Assembly: GCF_026262505.1 (NCBI RefSeq)
Contig: NC_067203.1
Span: forward strand, 7,378,001 to 7,442,000
Origin: Trichomonas vaginalis G3
Taxonomy: Eukaryota > Parabasalia > Trichomonadida > Trichomonadidae
Reading direction: 5' to 3'
Length of the DNA: 64,000 nucleotides
Part shown: positions 52,480 to 62,500 of the stretch, in pieces
Numbering within the stretch: position 1 is the first letter of the stretch
Layout: every line of letters begins with the position of its first letter
Made by a program: the position numbers and the translations under genes
The notes under the pieces: generated by a model
Database searches by the model: none
Told to the model about the DNA's origin: nothing
Seen by the model: the letters and a program-made list of their open reading frames with translations, nothing else

Positions 52480-52616
52480 GTTGGCGGCTTTGTAAATATT
52501 TAAGGTTAAGTTATTGTTGTCGTTTGTGTTGTAAAATATACGTTAACGGTTTTGTAAAGTGTCAAATTCACATATAATGGGTAAGGAGGCGCGCAGTGAC
52601 TCCGTACCCATGATAT
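52480..52616 (-). repeat. Right terminus of the palindromic element
   Basis: Mirror of 35758-35900, ending ...ccgtacccatgatat at 52616. The duplicated GTATAC follows. Confidence 0.9.
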
Positions 52617-52622
52617 GTATAC

Positions 52623-53625
52623 TAATTTGGATGGGCATCTTGATCCAAAAACCTCGACATGCTGGCGGCATATTTCAGCAACTTCCAGCAATTGATCCTT
52701 CAATGGTGAAATTGTTGGATGGTTCATTGCCGCCATATAAGCATTGTGTACCCTGTGGCAAATACAGGGTACAACAATGATTTCCTTCAACCATTGCACC
52801 TTGGATAAGGCAAGGATGGAATTATCCTTACCAGTAAGTGCAGCCAATTGTGCTGTTCCTCCATCAACTATGACACAGCCGATCTGCACGTGACAAACAT
52901 GGATTGCCTTCAATCCATTATTGATCGCGAGTGTGTAGTTGGCAGTCTTCAATCCAGTCATTCTTTCTGTATGGGCTGGATAAGACTGAATTGGAAAGCA
53001 AGGATTTTCTAACACAAAGTCGAGTAAAGATCTCTTCTGTGTGGTACCTTTGTCTAGAGCGACACTAGCGTAAGGCATGCTGAACGTAGAGAAGCGCGCC
53101 ATAATACTTGAATGAATCTCTTTGGATGTCTGTATGAGTATATCTTTGAGCTTATCGCGCTTGCAATGAGGGATTTTTTCCATTCCAACTTGTATTGCAG
53201 TTTTTCCATTCTCCTTTGATGTTGTATAGCCTAAACAAAAGCTATACACAATTAAGTTGTATATTTCGTCACTTTCCCCTGTGCTGAGAGAGATATTATG
53301 CTTTGCTAATAGGATAGCTAATCTGCGAAAAATTCCATCAGCATTAAATTCAACAGAACCTTCCATTTGTGATTCTGTAGATAATATAAAATTTCGAATA
53401 TCTTTTTGTTTTGCACTATCAGGGAAACATTCATGAAGCTTCCCATTGCTGATTTCTTTTTTAGGTGATCATCTCTTTTTTTAAAGGCGCATCTGAATGA
53501 ATCTCCATCTTGGGTGGGAACCTGAGCAGTACAACCATAATCCAATGTTTGGATTTTGCATTATACTCTAATTTTTCATAAGTCCTTTCATCACCAGGAT
53601 ATTTTTCATATCTGGAATTTGTCAT
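52623..53625 (-). pseudogene. hAT transposase, N-terminal half
   Basis: The main frame (up to 53366) reads like a hAT catalytic region: YASVALDKGTTQKRSLLDFV, GCVIVDGGTAQLAAL and CICHRVHNAYMAAMN. The last corresponds to the conserved 'CxxHxxNL' segment of hAT transposases. Upstream, frames to the ATG at 53625 include FRCAFKKRDDHLKK, which could be the end of a BED-type zinc finger. Frame changes between these pieces show decay. The coding region continues at 35751 beyond the nested element. Confidence 0.75.
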
Positions 53626-54164
53626 TGCTTATATAAAAATGATTAAATTTGTGTCTTTTTTAATTTTTTACACAATATACTTAAAATACTATTTTCAACA
53701 TTTTTTAAAATAAAAATTTTTAAAATAATCTCTAAGAAAAAATTCTATTTGTGTTATTGTTACATTCATAACATCATCTAGAGTGATATAAACTAAGTAT
53801 CAATATTTTGAAATTGAACACGCCAAAAATTTGATAATCTACATTCAATATTTTGTAAGTGGCGTACTTTTTGAATACTCGCCATACGCCTTGGAGTTCT
53901 CAATTTTGAATTCGCCTTTATTTGGGCGACCTCAGAAAAATACGCCATTAAGAAAATATTGTATGAGATTTTAAAATTGAACACGCTCTACCTTAAGGAA
54001 TTAAATTTATTCAGATATAATAAACGAGTGCTTAAAAAATGTATTTAATCGCTTATGTAAGTTCCAAAAAAATCACGAAAATAAAAAAATCAAGATTAAA
54101 ATTTTATTTTTAATTTTTGAATTTCTCAAATGGCGAAATTTTTGGGCGAACAAAAAAAATGTAC

Positions 54165-54197
54165 GCCCGGTCAAATGGCGTAATTAGCGCATCCCTA
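54165..54197. repeat. hAT right terminal inverted repeat
   Basis: Ends ...attagcgcatcccta at 54197, followed by the 8-bp duplication TTTTAAAC (54198-54205). Upstream (53800-54180) is AT-rich subterminal sequence with several 'cgcca' motifs. Confidence 0.85.
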
Positions 54198-54299
54198 TTT
54201 TAAACATGACTTTTTTTTTAAAAAAAAGATATTTGAACATATACAAACATGGAAAGAAAGTTATTTACTATGTAAAACACATAATAATAAATATAATGA

Positions 54300-56018
54300 T
54301 TATTCTTCTGGATGAGGTACAATAATAACACCTTCTGGATAAGGAATCATGTGGAATTCATCTGAAATACAATCAACAATTTGGTTTCGTTTTTTCAGTG
54401 TTGATTTTCTTTCTTCAATTGATAAAGTTTTCTCAGCAATTAGTCGATGAAGACGACTGATTTCAACAGATATATAAGTAGATACTTTTGACTGATGCTT
54501 TGGAATGTTGTTTTGCAAAATAGCGTGATTTTGTAAATCTTTTGTAATTCTTTGTTTAGTTGTTGTGATTTTATGTTCAATATCATCTTTAAGTTGCTTA
54601 TATTGCTCAATTCTCCTCTGTTCTCCAACAATCTTCGCAGTTAATTCATCATTAATTTTTGATAATAATTTTACTTTTCTAACAAGAGGTGTTTTTGGTA
54701 TTTTGATCTCAATTTGTTGGTCTTTGAATGGTTCTATAACTGTTGAATTCAATTTATTAAGTTTCTGTTGTAATTTAGATTTTTCTTTAATTAAATCAGA
54801 ACAAATCACAGAAAGTCCTTCATATTCAAGTCTTGTGTTTATTGTATCTTGTTCTTGTTCGTATTCTTGTTGGTTTAGCTCGTGGTATAAAATTTCATTA
54901 TTTTTTTCGTTTTCTTCTTCAATACTGATTTTTGTAATGTTTTTGGCAATTTTTATTTGCAGTTCCTTTTCGTTCTCATTCAGAGACTCAAGGATTGCTT
55001 TATCATGTTGAATTAATTTTAATAATTCTAATCTTTGTTGATGAACTGAATTTATAAGAGTGGATTGACTATCTATGTATTGTTGGCTTTTCCTGTACTT
55101 GTTTGATGAGATTTTACTTATTTCTTCCTGTTGATTTAAAATGGATTTAAGGTTTTCTTGTTTTTTCGCAAGATTTTCATTCATTCTACGCTTTTTAGAC
55201 GAGATTATTTCCATTTCTTCTTTTGTTTCTGTACAATCATTTAAAATTCGTTTAATATTTTTTGTATATTCTTCTTTTTTCTTGATTAGAACAGAAAGAC
55301 TGTTCTTTTGATCATTTACACATGATGTAGAATTGTTTAAATCCGAATTGATTGCGTTGAGATCTTTTTGTTGTGTAATTTTATACTTCAATAATTCTTC
55401 ACGTAATTCTTCAATTCTTTTCATTGTTTTGTTAAGTTTGGACTTTAGAATAGATGACATAGAGTCGTAATTTACATTGGAAATCTTGCAGTTCGAAATG
55501 TCTGTTGATAATTCTTTGATTTCTTCTGCAAGATCGTTAACATCATCTTCAACTGTATTAGCAAGAGGATCAGATAGAACAAGTAATTCCTTTGATTTAT
55601 TTTCTAATGATGCGAGTTCAGACGTAACTTTTTTGTCATTTTCGCGAATATTTGTAATTTTTAATTGCAAATTTTGAATTTTAACAACAATAGACTCATA
55701 TAATTCGTTTAATTGATTAAGCTTATCTTCATTCTGTTTGATATCTTGAGTAATTTTCTCGTTTTCGATTGGATTATTTGCTTTAAATTGGCAAACATCA
55801 AGATCTAGTTGGTCTTTCTTTTGTAAATACGAGTTATTACGAGTTTCAAGCATCTTTTCCTTTATTAGACACCTCTTTTTAAGTTCTTCAATAATTTTCT
55901 CTTTTTCTTCGATATTTGAACGAATGTTTCGAATTGCATCAGCATGATCTTTGAGTGCTTTTTCTGTATGATTGATTCTTTTTCTTGTGGATGATGGTGG
56001 TACTAAATTTGTTTCCAT
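54300..56018 (-). CDS. Long coiled-coil protein
   Basis: 572 residues, almost entirely heptad-patterned from about 15 to 540, for example EEKEKIIEELKKRCLIKEKM and ISNVNYDSMSSILKSKLNK. The ends are short and non-helical (METNLVPPSSTRKR; IPYEGVIIVPHPEE-like tail). It resembles coiled-coil parts of SMC or centrosomal/axonemal proteins but has no ATPase heads, so no family is named. A cytoskeletal or flagellar role is possible. The frame is intact; the hAT element lies about 100 bp beyond its stop. Confidence 0.75.
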   Translation of the reverse strand: METNLVPPSSTRKRINHTEKALKDHADAIRNIRSNIEEKEKIIEELKKRCLIKEKMLETRNNSYLQKKDQLDLDVCQFKANNPIENEKITQDIKQNEDKLNQLNELYESIVVKIQNLQLKITNIRENDKKVTSELASLENKSKELLVLSDPLANTVEDDVNDLAEEIKELSTDISNCKISNVNYDSMSSILKSKLNKTMKRIEELREELLKYKITQQKDLNAINSDLNNSTSCVNDQKNSLSVLIKKKEEYTKNIKRILNDCTETKEEMEIISSKKRRMNENLAKKQENLKSILNQQEEISKISSNKYRKSQQYIDSQSTLINSVHQQRLELLKLIQHDKAILESLNENEKELQIKIAKNITKISIEEENEKNNEILYHELNQQEYEQEQDTINTRLEYEGLSVICSDLIKEKSKLQQKLNKLNSTVIEPFKDQQIEIKIPKTPLVRKVKLLSKINDELTAKIVGEQRRIEQYKQLKDDIEHKITTTKQRITKDLQNHAILQNNIPKHQSKVSTYISVEISRLHRLIAEKTLSIEERKSTLKKRNQIVDCISDEFHMIPYPEGVIIVPHPEE

Positions 56019-56038
56019 TTTATTTGAAATTCAAAACG

Positions 56039-56043
56039 AATGA
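56039..56043 (-). promoter_or_regulatory. Trichomonad initiator of the coiled-coil gene
   Basis: On the minus strand TCATT, with its A 23 bases before the ATG at 56018. Fits the TCA(T/C)(T/A) consensus. Confidence 0.45.
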
Positions 56044-56269
56044 TTTTTTATATTGTCAAAAATCCGAAAGTCTGATAGAGATTGCAAATAATAAAGATGA
56101 CAACTATTATCTATAGAACCTTAATAATGAATAGCCAAGTTTTCACCCATAAAAATAGAGTTTTGATTAAAAATTTATATTCTATTTTAATTTATTTATT
56201 AATTTGGTGAATATTTATATGCTTATGTGTTTCTATGGAAGGATTAATGCTTGAATTATCAAAATGAAA

Positions 56270-56274
56270 TCATA
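56270..56274 (+). promoter_or_regulatory. Trichomonad initiator of the glycosyltransferase-like gene
   Basis: TCATA directly before the ATG at 56276, implying a leader of about 4 bases. Very short leaders are normal in T. vaginalis, but a chance match is possible. Confidence 0.35.
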
Positions 56275-56275
56275 A

Positions 56276-57355
56276 ATGTATTATGCTAGCACATCATATT
56301 ATCGAGCCAGAAATCGACAACTATATTGGAGAAATGCCAAACAAAATTTAGTACTACTTTCAATTTTATTAATCATTGTCACTATTATTAGTCAGTTAAG
56401 ATTCAATCCAATCATAGAACCTTTTGCATTCTTTTCAAATCCAAGCATTTTGCGGGATTCAGTTAATAGACACTTAGGAGGACCAGTAACAATCGATGAT
56501 GCGTTACTTATAACTAGACTTCGCGATGAAAAATTATTTAAAAAATGCAAATTGTGTTTAAAGCCAAAACAACACGATTTCAAAAAGAGTACCAATGCAG
56601 ATCTAGCACTAGTATTTGGTTTTGGTAACCAAACCCATTACTTTTTAACTTGGATGAGAAATCTTCGAAGTACAGGTTGTAATTGCGGGGTTCTTATATT
56701 CATTTCTCAAGGATATTTGAATTTTTTCACTAATGAAACATTGCAAGAACTCAAAAATTGTGGTGCAAATTTCTTGACTTTGAATAGTTACGAAGGCGTT
56801 GATGATGATCGTACTTTACGAAATTTAGTTGTACTGTCCTTCTTAGATCAATACAGATTTTTCTTTAATAGGATTTTTATCAATGATATATTTGATACTC
56901 TTTTCCAAGGAGATCCATTTGATGAGAATCTGCCGAAAGATAAAGTTTCTGTCTCAATTGAACGTGTAACATTTAGCCATCATAGATGGGCTATCGAAAA
57001 ACAGCTTAATACAGATGATAACTTTACTGAAGACTTTTATGGCGATAAATTTCTTCTAAATAGTGGTATTATTATGGGTCCATCACAAAAAGTTTATGAG
57101 CAATCCATACTCAATTATGTATATTATAGAGGTCTTTTCAATGATTTTTATGTTGATTTCGATGCACATTTCTATTCTTCAATTTGCTACTCGATATTCG
57201 AACAAAAACCAAGGAAAGACGGAAAAATGTACGAATTGAATGGCCAGTACGCACCTGCATTGATACATCAATTTGATAGAATATGCCCAATGATAGTCTA
57301 TGATAAAAATGTTTGTCCTGCTTTGAATACGCTTAACATTTCAAATGTTCATTAA
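56276..57355 (+). CDS. Type II membrane protein, putative GT-A glycosyltransferase
   Basis: 359 residues. A short basic cytosolic end is followed by one transmembrane helix at 24-41 (NLVLLSILLIIVTIISQL), the layout of Golgi glycosyltransferases. The luminal part has FINDIFDTLFQGDPF (202-215). It resembles the 'DxxDxxFQxDPF' donor-binding segment of several GT-A families. LLNSGIIMG follows, the usual 'N(S/A)G' strand after it, then an acidic DFDAHFYSSI. Cysteine pairs (CKLC, CNCG) may form disulfides. Likely transfers a sugar to a secreted or surface glycan; the exact family and substrate are not identified. Confidence 0.6.
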   Translation: MYYASTSYYRARNRQLYWRNAKQNLVLLSILLIIVTIISQLRFNPIIEPFAFFSNPSILRDSVNRHLGGPVTIDDALLITRLRDEKLFKKCKLCLKPKQHDFKKSTNADLALVFGFGNQTHYFLTWMRNLRSTGCNCGVLIFISQGYLNFFTNETLQELKNCGANFLTLNSYEGVDDDRTLRNLVVLSFLDQYRFFFNRIFINDIFDTLFQGDPFDENLPKDKVSVSIERVTFSHHRWAIEKQLNTDDNFTEDFYGDKFLLNSGIIMGPSQKVYEQSILNYVYYRGLFNDFYVDFDAHFYSSICYSIFEQKPRKDGKMYELNGQYAPALIHQFDRICPMIVYDKNVCPALNTLNISNVH

Positions 57356-57634
57356 AAAAGATATGGAAATCCAGAAAGACCATGATTTACGCATGTTAAC
57401 CAGAAATGTGGAGAAGAGGATTCTAATACACGACTGCTTGGCTACAAATATGGCCAAAATCAAACTTAATATTTTATTTCAGTTCAGCTATCAATTTGAT
57501 AACTGACATAATCATGTAAAAATGTGTTTGTATATGAACTAAATCTTAAAACAAATTTTAATATATGAATGGAACTATATTTTTAACACCGCATCATATC
57601 TCAATGAAAAGGATGGTGAAAAACCTATGTTCAT
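57356..57634. other. Intergenic region
   Basis: Nothing coding is recognised between the glycosyltransferase-like gene and the glycine-rich remnant. It probably contains the decayed 5' part of the latter. Confidence 0.4.
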
Positions 57635-58219
57635 TTGGTAGTTGTACTTTTTCTTCAATATATTAAAGGCGGCCACGGCGGTGGAATCAACGGATATGCT
57701 GGATCAAAATATATATATCAAGAAACCCAATATAAACTTACTTCCTCAACTGGAGCAAGTAACATTTTAGGTGGGATTTCATGCATAAAGGATTCTGCTA
57801 ATTCCAGCGAAATTATCAATGGGACCTTTGGAATTGGTGCTAGCCCAATGAGAAGAGAATATGGGTCTGGAGGTGGCGGGGGTTATTATGGAGGTGGTGC
57901 TGGGAATGCAGGTAGTTATGTGGTCGGATCTGGTTCAGGAGGATCATCTTTCATATCAGGATATAAAGGTTGTAATGCGATATCGAAAGATTATGATCTT
58001 AATAAACCAATTCATACAGGGAAACCAGAACATTATTCAGGTTTTGTCTTTGCCAACCCAATAATGAAAGATGGCAAAACTATACAATACATTGGCAACG
58101 GCAAAGCTCGCATCACCGTTGTTCATCAAAACTATTTTAATCTTCGAAGTTGTTTATACTTTTATCGAATGAATTACTTTCACTATTATTCTTATTTTCT
58201 TATTTTCCTTGATAGTTAA
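57635..58219 (+). pseudogene. Glycine-rich domain remnant
   Basis: No ATG at the start; the frame opens into GGHGGGINGYAGSKY and continues with SGGGGGYYGGGAGNAG, GGSSFISGYKGCNAI and YIGNGKARITVV. The order of a poly-glycine patch, 'GGSSFISG' and 'GNGxxxI' resembles the glycine-rich domain of ALK/LTK-like receptors and of a large trichomonad surface family. It is 5'-truncated. The stop codon at 58217-58219 lies within the terminal repeat of the MITE-like element, so the 3' end was probably altered as well. Confidence 0.5.
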
Positions 58220-59263
58220 GGGTGCACACGAGAGGATCATGTAAACTTCAGAATTTAGAACCTTATTTTTAGGCATTATCTTGGCTACCTATTTAGGCTC
58301 GAAAAGCAAAAAATATCAAAAAATACAACTTGAGTCCATTATGACCCTTTCATGGAGGTAGTTTTTATCCGCTAGTATTTTCCCTTTGAATCTCTTTACA
58401 ATTCGAAATCAAATTCAAATCTCAGTAGAAGAAAGGAAGAATCGACTTACTACGGTTGTAATACGAATAAATACATATATTTAATTATTTTTATTTACAT
58501 AATAATTGTTTGAAGCTCATATTCCATCAAATTTTTAAATAAAAACATTAAAATGTTGAAAATGTTCATATATTTTAATAGGGTTTTGGCACGTTATTGA
58601 GGAATTACTACATACATAGTCGAACTGAACTTGATATTTTGAAATTTAAATTATTTATCAAAATTAAAATTTAACTTGAAATTTATAATTATTTAGTCAT
58701 ATTTTGCATAATTCTAAGTAGATTTTGTAAAAAATCAAGAAAGAAAATTTTAACGTGCTTTATTTTTTCTTTTTTATAATAATACATATTATTATATAAT
58801 TAACATATTCATAATGTTTCACCCTTTCAAAAATATAATCATCCTCCTCTCAAATAAACGTACATACGGGTGGCCTCTTTTTTCAAAAAATTAAAATTTG
58901 AAATTTTGGGCTCAAATATTAGAGATTTTTTCAACCTTCAACGATATATGTTGTCTATATCAGACCTCCTTTCTTTTTGATACTTAACATTGTTCCTAAA
59001 TCTTAGCCGTTAAGGATGTTCTGAAAATATTTTTTTTCGAAAAAATTCGAAAAAAATTCTTAAAATTCAAAAATCCCTTAATTCCTGAGGATTTTGGAAA
59101 AAAAGTTTTTACATGAACATGTGTATATTATATGAAGTATATTGATAAGGTAAAAATCAAATTTTATTGCATATTCATCGAGAAAATAAACTAACGAATC
59201 CCTCAAAATTGAGAGGGTAATCCTCCTCCTCTCAAATAAACGTACATACGGGTGCACCCTTAA
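58216..59263. mobile_element. MITE-like element with TTAAGGGTGCAC ends
   Basis: TTAAGGGTGCAC at 58216-58227 is matched by its reverse complement GTGCACCCTTAA at 59252-59263. The interior is 1.05 kb without a coding frame. The right end block 'tcctcctctcaaataaacg' + 'tacatacgggtg' also occurs inside at about 58840-58872. The TTAA at each end may be a target duplication (piggyBac-like) or part of the repeat; this cannot be decided here. Confidence 0.45.
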
Positions 59264-59580
59264 TTGTCCATTTGTCTAAATCATTTTAGGCACTCAAAGT
59301 ATAGTCCTGTTTCTTCATTAACAAAATATATTTAACAAAAGGAAATGTTATGAATTTCAACAAATAATATATATTAAAATTGATGATTATTAGATTATAT
59401 TTTGTACAATATTTTCCAAATATTTTGTAATGCTCACAATTATTAATATGTTTTATTAAATAGCCCAGAACTGTATATTATAGCTAAAATACTTATGAGA
59501 GTTTCTATCGGAGTTCTAAATTCTGTTTACATATTTTAAAAATAATTAAAAACAATTATTAAAACAAAAATATAAACTAT
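59264..59580. other. Intergenic AT-rich region
   Basis: About 0.3 kb after the MITE-like element and before the stop of the helical-repeat gene. Nothing recognised. Confidence 0.5.
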
Positions 59581-62500
59581 TTACAATCCATTTAATAAAG
59601 AAACATCATCTAATTCAGAAGCTGCAATAGCTGTTGCTGTTTCTATGTCACCTCCTGCAACAAGCATTCGAAGTGCTTGTCCTCTAGATGTCGGAGTAAT
59701 GACAGATGACATAGATTCAACAATAACATCAACAGATTCTCTCATGTGTGGGTTTGCATCTTTATAGAACAATGTCAAAGTCTGGAACAAAGGAAGGAAG
59801 TTATAAACAATCATAGGAAGCTTGGAAAACAAGTATGAAGGAGCATCGACATTATCTCCACCATCTGAAATGACTTTCAACAAAATTTGTCCAGATTCAA
59901 ATGAAGGGAATTCCAAGAAAAATGCTTCGATCTTTTCCAAGTAATCGAAGAACATTTGTTCTTTAGATCTCTTTCCATTTTCGTTTATAACTCTATATGT
60001 TTCTCTTATTGCTTCTAAAACATCAAACGATGAATAACATGATGAAAGAAGAGATTCATAAAGTTTTCCAACTTTCAAAGCTAATTGCGGGAATAAAGAA
60101 ACAGCTAAATTAAACTGTGGTGATGACAATCTCTGTACAAATTGATTGACAAATCCAGAGAAGAAAGGAAGAGGAATCTGATCAACATTAGCATTAACTA
60201 ATATCCTGGACATCAATAAACAACAGCTTTGAACAGTTCTGAAATACAATCTGTAGAACTCAAATTGATTGTAAATCGTAATCGCGAGGTTATTTACAAG
60301 TTGGAACTGCTTTGTTGTTGAATTTGGTGCCAAGAAGAATGTCAATGCACGTAAGCCATTAGATTTAAGTGATGGCAAATTGTGCTGCAAAATTGTTTCA
60401 AAGTTTGGCTGTGCTAAAACTCCGAAATTCTCGTTTTTAGTGTTTTGAACTAAACTAATCAAAGGATAGATAGAAAAGATAGATGTAACACCAAACGTAA
60501 TTGCAGAGTTAATGATCTTAACACAGTTCTCAATGGAGGGAACGGAAGGTGCCAAAATTTGACACAAATTTGTCAATTCATTGAAAATTGAAGGAGTAAA
60601 ATCTGACAAGAAATTGTCAATATTTTCATTGACCAAAATTAGATTTGTTTGGAACAAAGCTGTCTTTCTTTGAGCCTTTATTGCTGTCAAAGCCGCAGAG
60701 ATGAATCGGAGGAAAACAATCTTTTTCCTGTTAGATGTTAAATCGTTGTAAACTGGCAAAGTTTTGTTGATTAAAATTGATAATTGGTCACCATCAATTT
60801 GGATGTTGCTCATCAAAGGCATCAATTTAAGGAGTCTGTGAGCTTTGTAGTCTTCTTGTTCTACAACATAATTAACGAAATAATTGGAATCCAATCTAAT
60901 CAAATCCAAAATTTTGTTGTTTTTCTCATAATCAACAAATAATTCTGGAGAAATTTTTGTTCCTATCTTTTCTTCAATGTATTCTTTGATGTTTTCTGGT
61001 AAATCTTTGATTTGTGTCTTTTGTAATTGTAAAATCAAAGAAAATATCTCGTCATCATTTCTGAATTTTTGATTTGTCAGTAATTTGACAAATTCGACTT
61101 CACTTTTGTTTCTAATTGCGTAATTCAAAACAGATTTCATTGTTTTGATGTCTTCTTTTTCATAAACTAAATTAAATATCTTAGAAAACATGTCATCAGT
61201 TAACTTCACTTTTCCTGCTGTCAAAAGTGAAGTGATCAATGCCAAATCATCTGGCAACTCGTTTCTTTTGATGTTTGGCTGAATGGAAGCAATTGTCATT
61301 TTTCCTGTCACTTTTTTATATTCAAATGGTTCCGGCGGTTGTGGCGGAATTCTGAAGAAAGAAACATCAATTTTTGCGAATGTATCTGGATTTTGTTCGA
61401 TGAAAATTGGCACGTTTTCTAAGTCAAAAATAGAGTTATAAATAATAACGAAATCCCAATGTTCTCTATCTAATTTTTCGAGTGTTTCCATTGGCAATTT
61501 TGTTTTCTCGTATTTAGACATGAACTTAAACGTGCATGAATCCATTTCAGGGTCTCCAACCGGCCATTTATCGAAAGGAGATTTTTCGAAATAATTTTTA
61601 ACTCTTTCAGAAAACGGTTCTCCAATATCAACAGCGTATTGCAACAAAGCAGCAGCATGTTCATCTTTAATTTCCTTTAATAGGCTGCTTCCCATTACGT
61701 GAACGAGTTTAAACAAAATCTTTGAAGCTTCAATTTCTCCCAATTGCGAAATCAAATTAAAAACTCCTTCCATCGCAATTTCATGATTATCCTGATCAAC
61801 AATAATGAAAGCGAGGAAAACAAGTTCTGGTGCTGTTCCCGCTGTCTGCAAATATTTCTGTAGCATCTCATTGACAACAGGAGGAAGAGGTTTCGGACAA
61901 TTCGTAAATAATTTGACACATGCTGCAGAAACTTCATCTTTCGATGTAACTTTGAATGTTTCCAAGCCAAGACTCCACAAATTATCGTAATAAGGATTGG
62001 AAATATCAATAAGTGTTCTAGCAGCGTCCAACGCGTAATGTCCGAGAATAGGAACTAAATAATACGAATCCCAAAACAAAGTATCAGTGTCTTGAAGCAA
62101 AGCTCGTGGAATTGAATAAAGAAAACTGAAACAATTCATGACAGGCATCATTACTGATACATGATCAAATGTAGGGTTCGCAACGATGTCTGTATCGAGT
62201 GTTTCGACAAATGAGCCTTGAGGAATTGGCACATCATAGTGGTTTTGTGGATAATCCATTTTTCTGTGTGAAAAACTTTGGTATTCGCGGGCAATGAACT
62301 CGAAAGAGAAGGTCCTGATGTTATCTGGCATATGATCTATTGGTACATGTGACAAAAACTCATATACATTCGATAATAAGTTGATATTATCGTAAAATAA
62401 AATTGATTCATAGGCAATGTCAACGAACATTTGGAAAGAAGAGGCTCTGAAGAGGTCAGAAAGCCTGGCAAGCAACCGGAAACATCGCATGGCTACTCCT

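Larger units (their letters stand above)
35758..52616. mobile_element. Palindromic Maverick-derived element (fold-back, 16.86 kb)
   Basis: Almost the whole element is one inverted repeat. For matched features left plus right coordinates sum to 88373-88377 outside the satellite core. It is flanked by a 6-bp duplication GTATAC (35752-35757 and 52617-52622), the size made by Polinton integrases. Both flanks are halves of the same hAT transposase gene. The ends are related to the Maverick end at 20093. Each arm holds, from outside in: a 106-residue protein, a 78-residue protein, a repeat-rich gap, a primase-helicase, a NUMOD4/HNH gene and a satellite. No integrase gene (only its 3' end at the centre), polymerase, ATPase or capsid gene is seen. 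Several genes are interrupted in one or both arms; about half a dozen breaks in all. It is young compared with the hAT and the first Maverick. Confidence 0.85.
33165..54197 (-). mobile_element. hAT-family DNA transposon, interrupted by a nested element
   Basis: The ends are TAGGGATGCG (33165) and its reverse complement CGCATCCCTA (to 54197), flanked by identical 8-bp duplications TTTTAAAC (33157-33164 and 54198-54205). An 8-bp duplication and a 'TAGGGATG' end are hallmarks of hAT elements. Beyond the perfect 10 bp the ends share 'tacgcca(t/tt)gaccg'. Removing the nested 16.86-kb element leaves about 4.2 kb. The transposase gene (minus strand) is split and decayed. Inside are a G/A-rich minisatellite (33468-34130) and a cluster of hairpins (34400-34678). 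Confidence 0.9.

Noticed and set aside
35758-52616. Assembly or chimeric-read artefact as the source of the palindrome
   Set aside because: Target duplications at both ends and the two complementary halves of one hAT gene on either side argue for a real insertion. The arms also differ in satellite length and in small changes. Exact array lengths may still be wrong.
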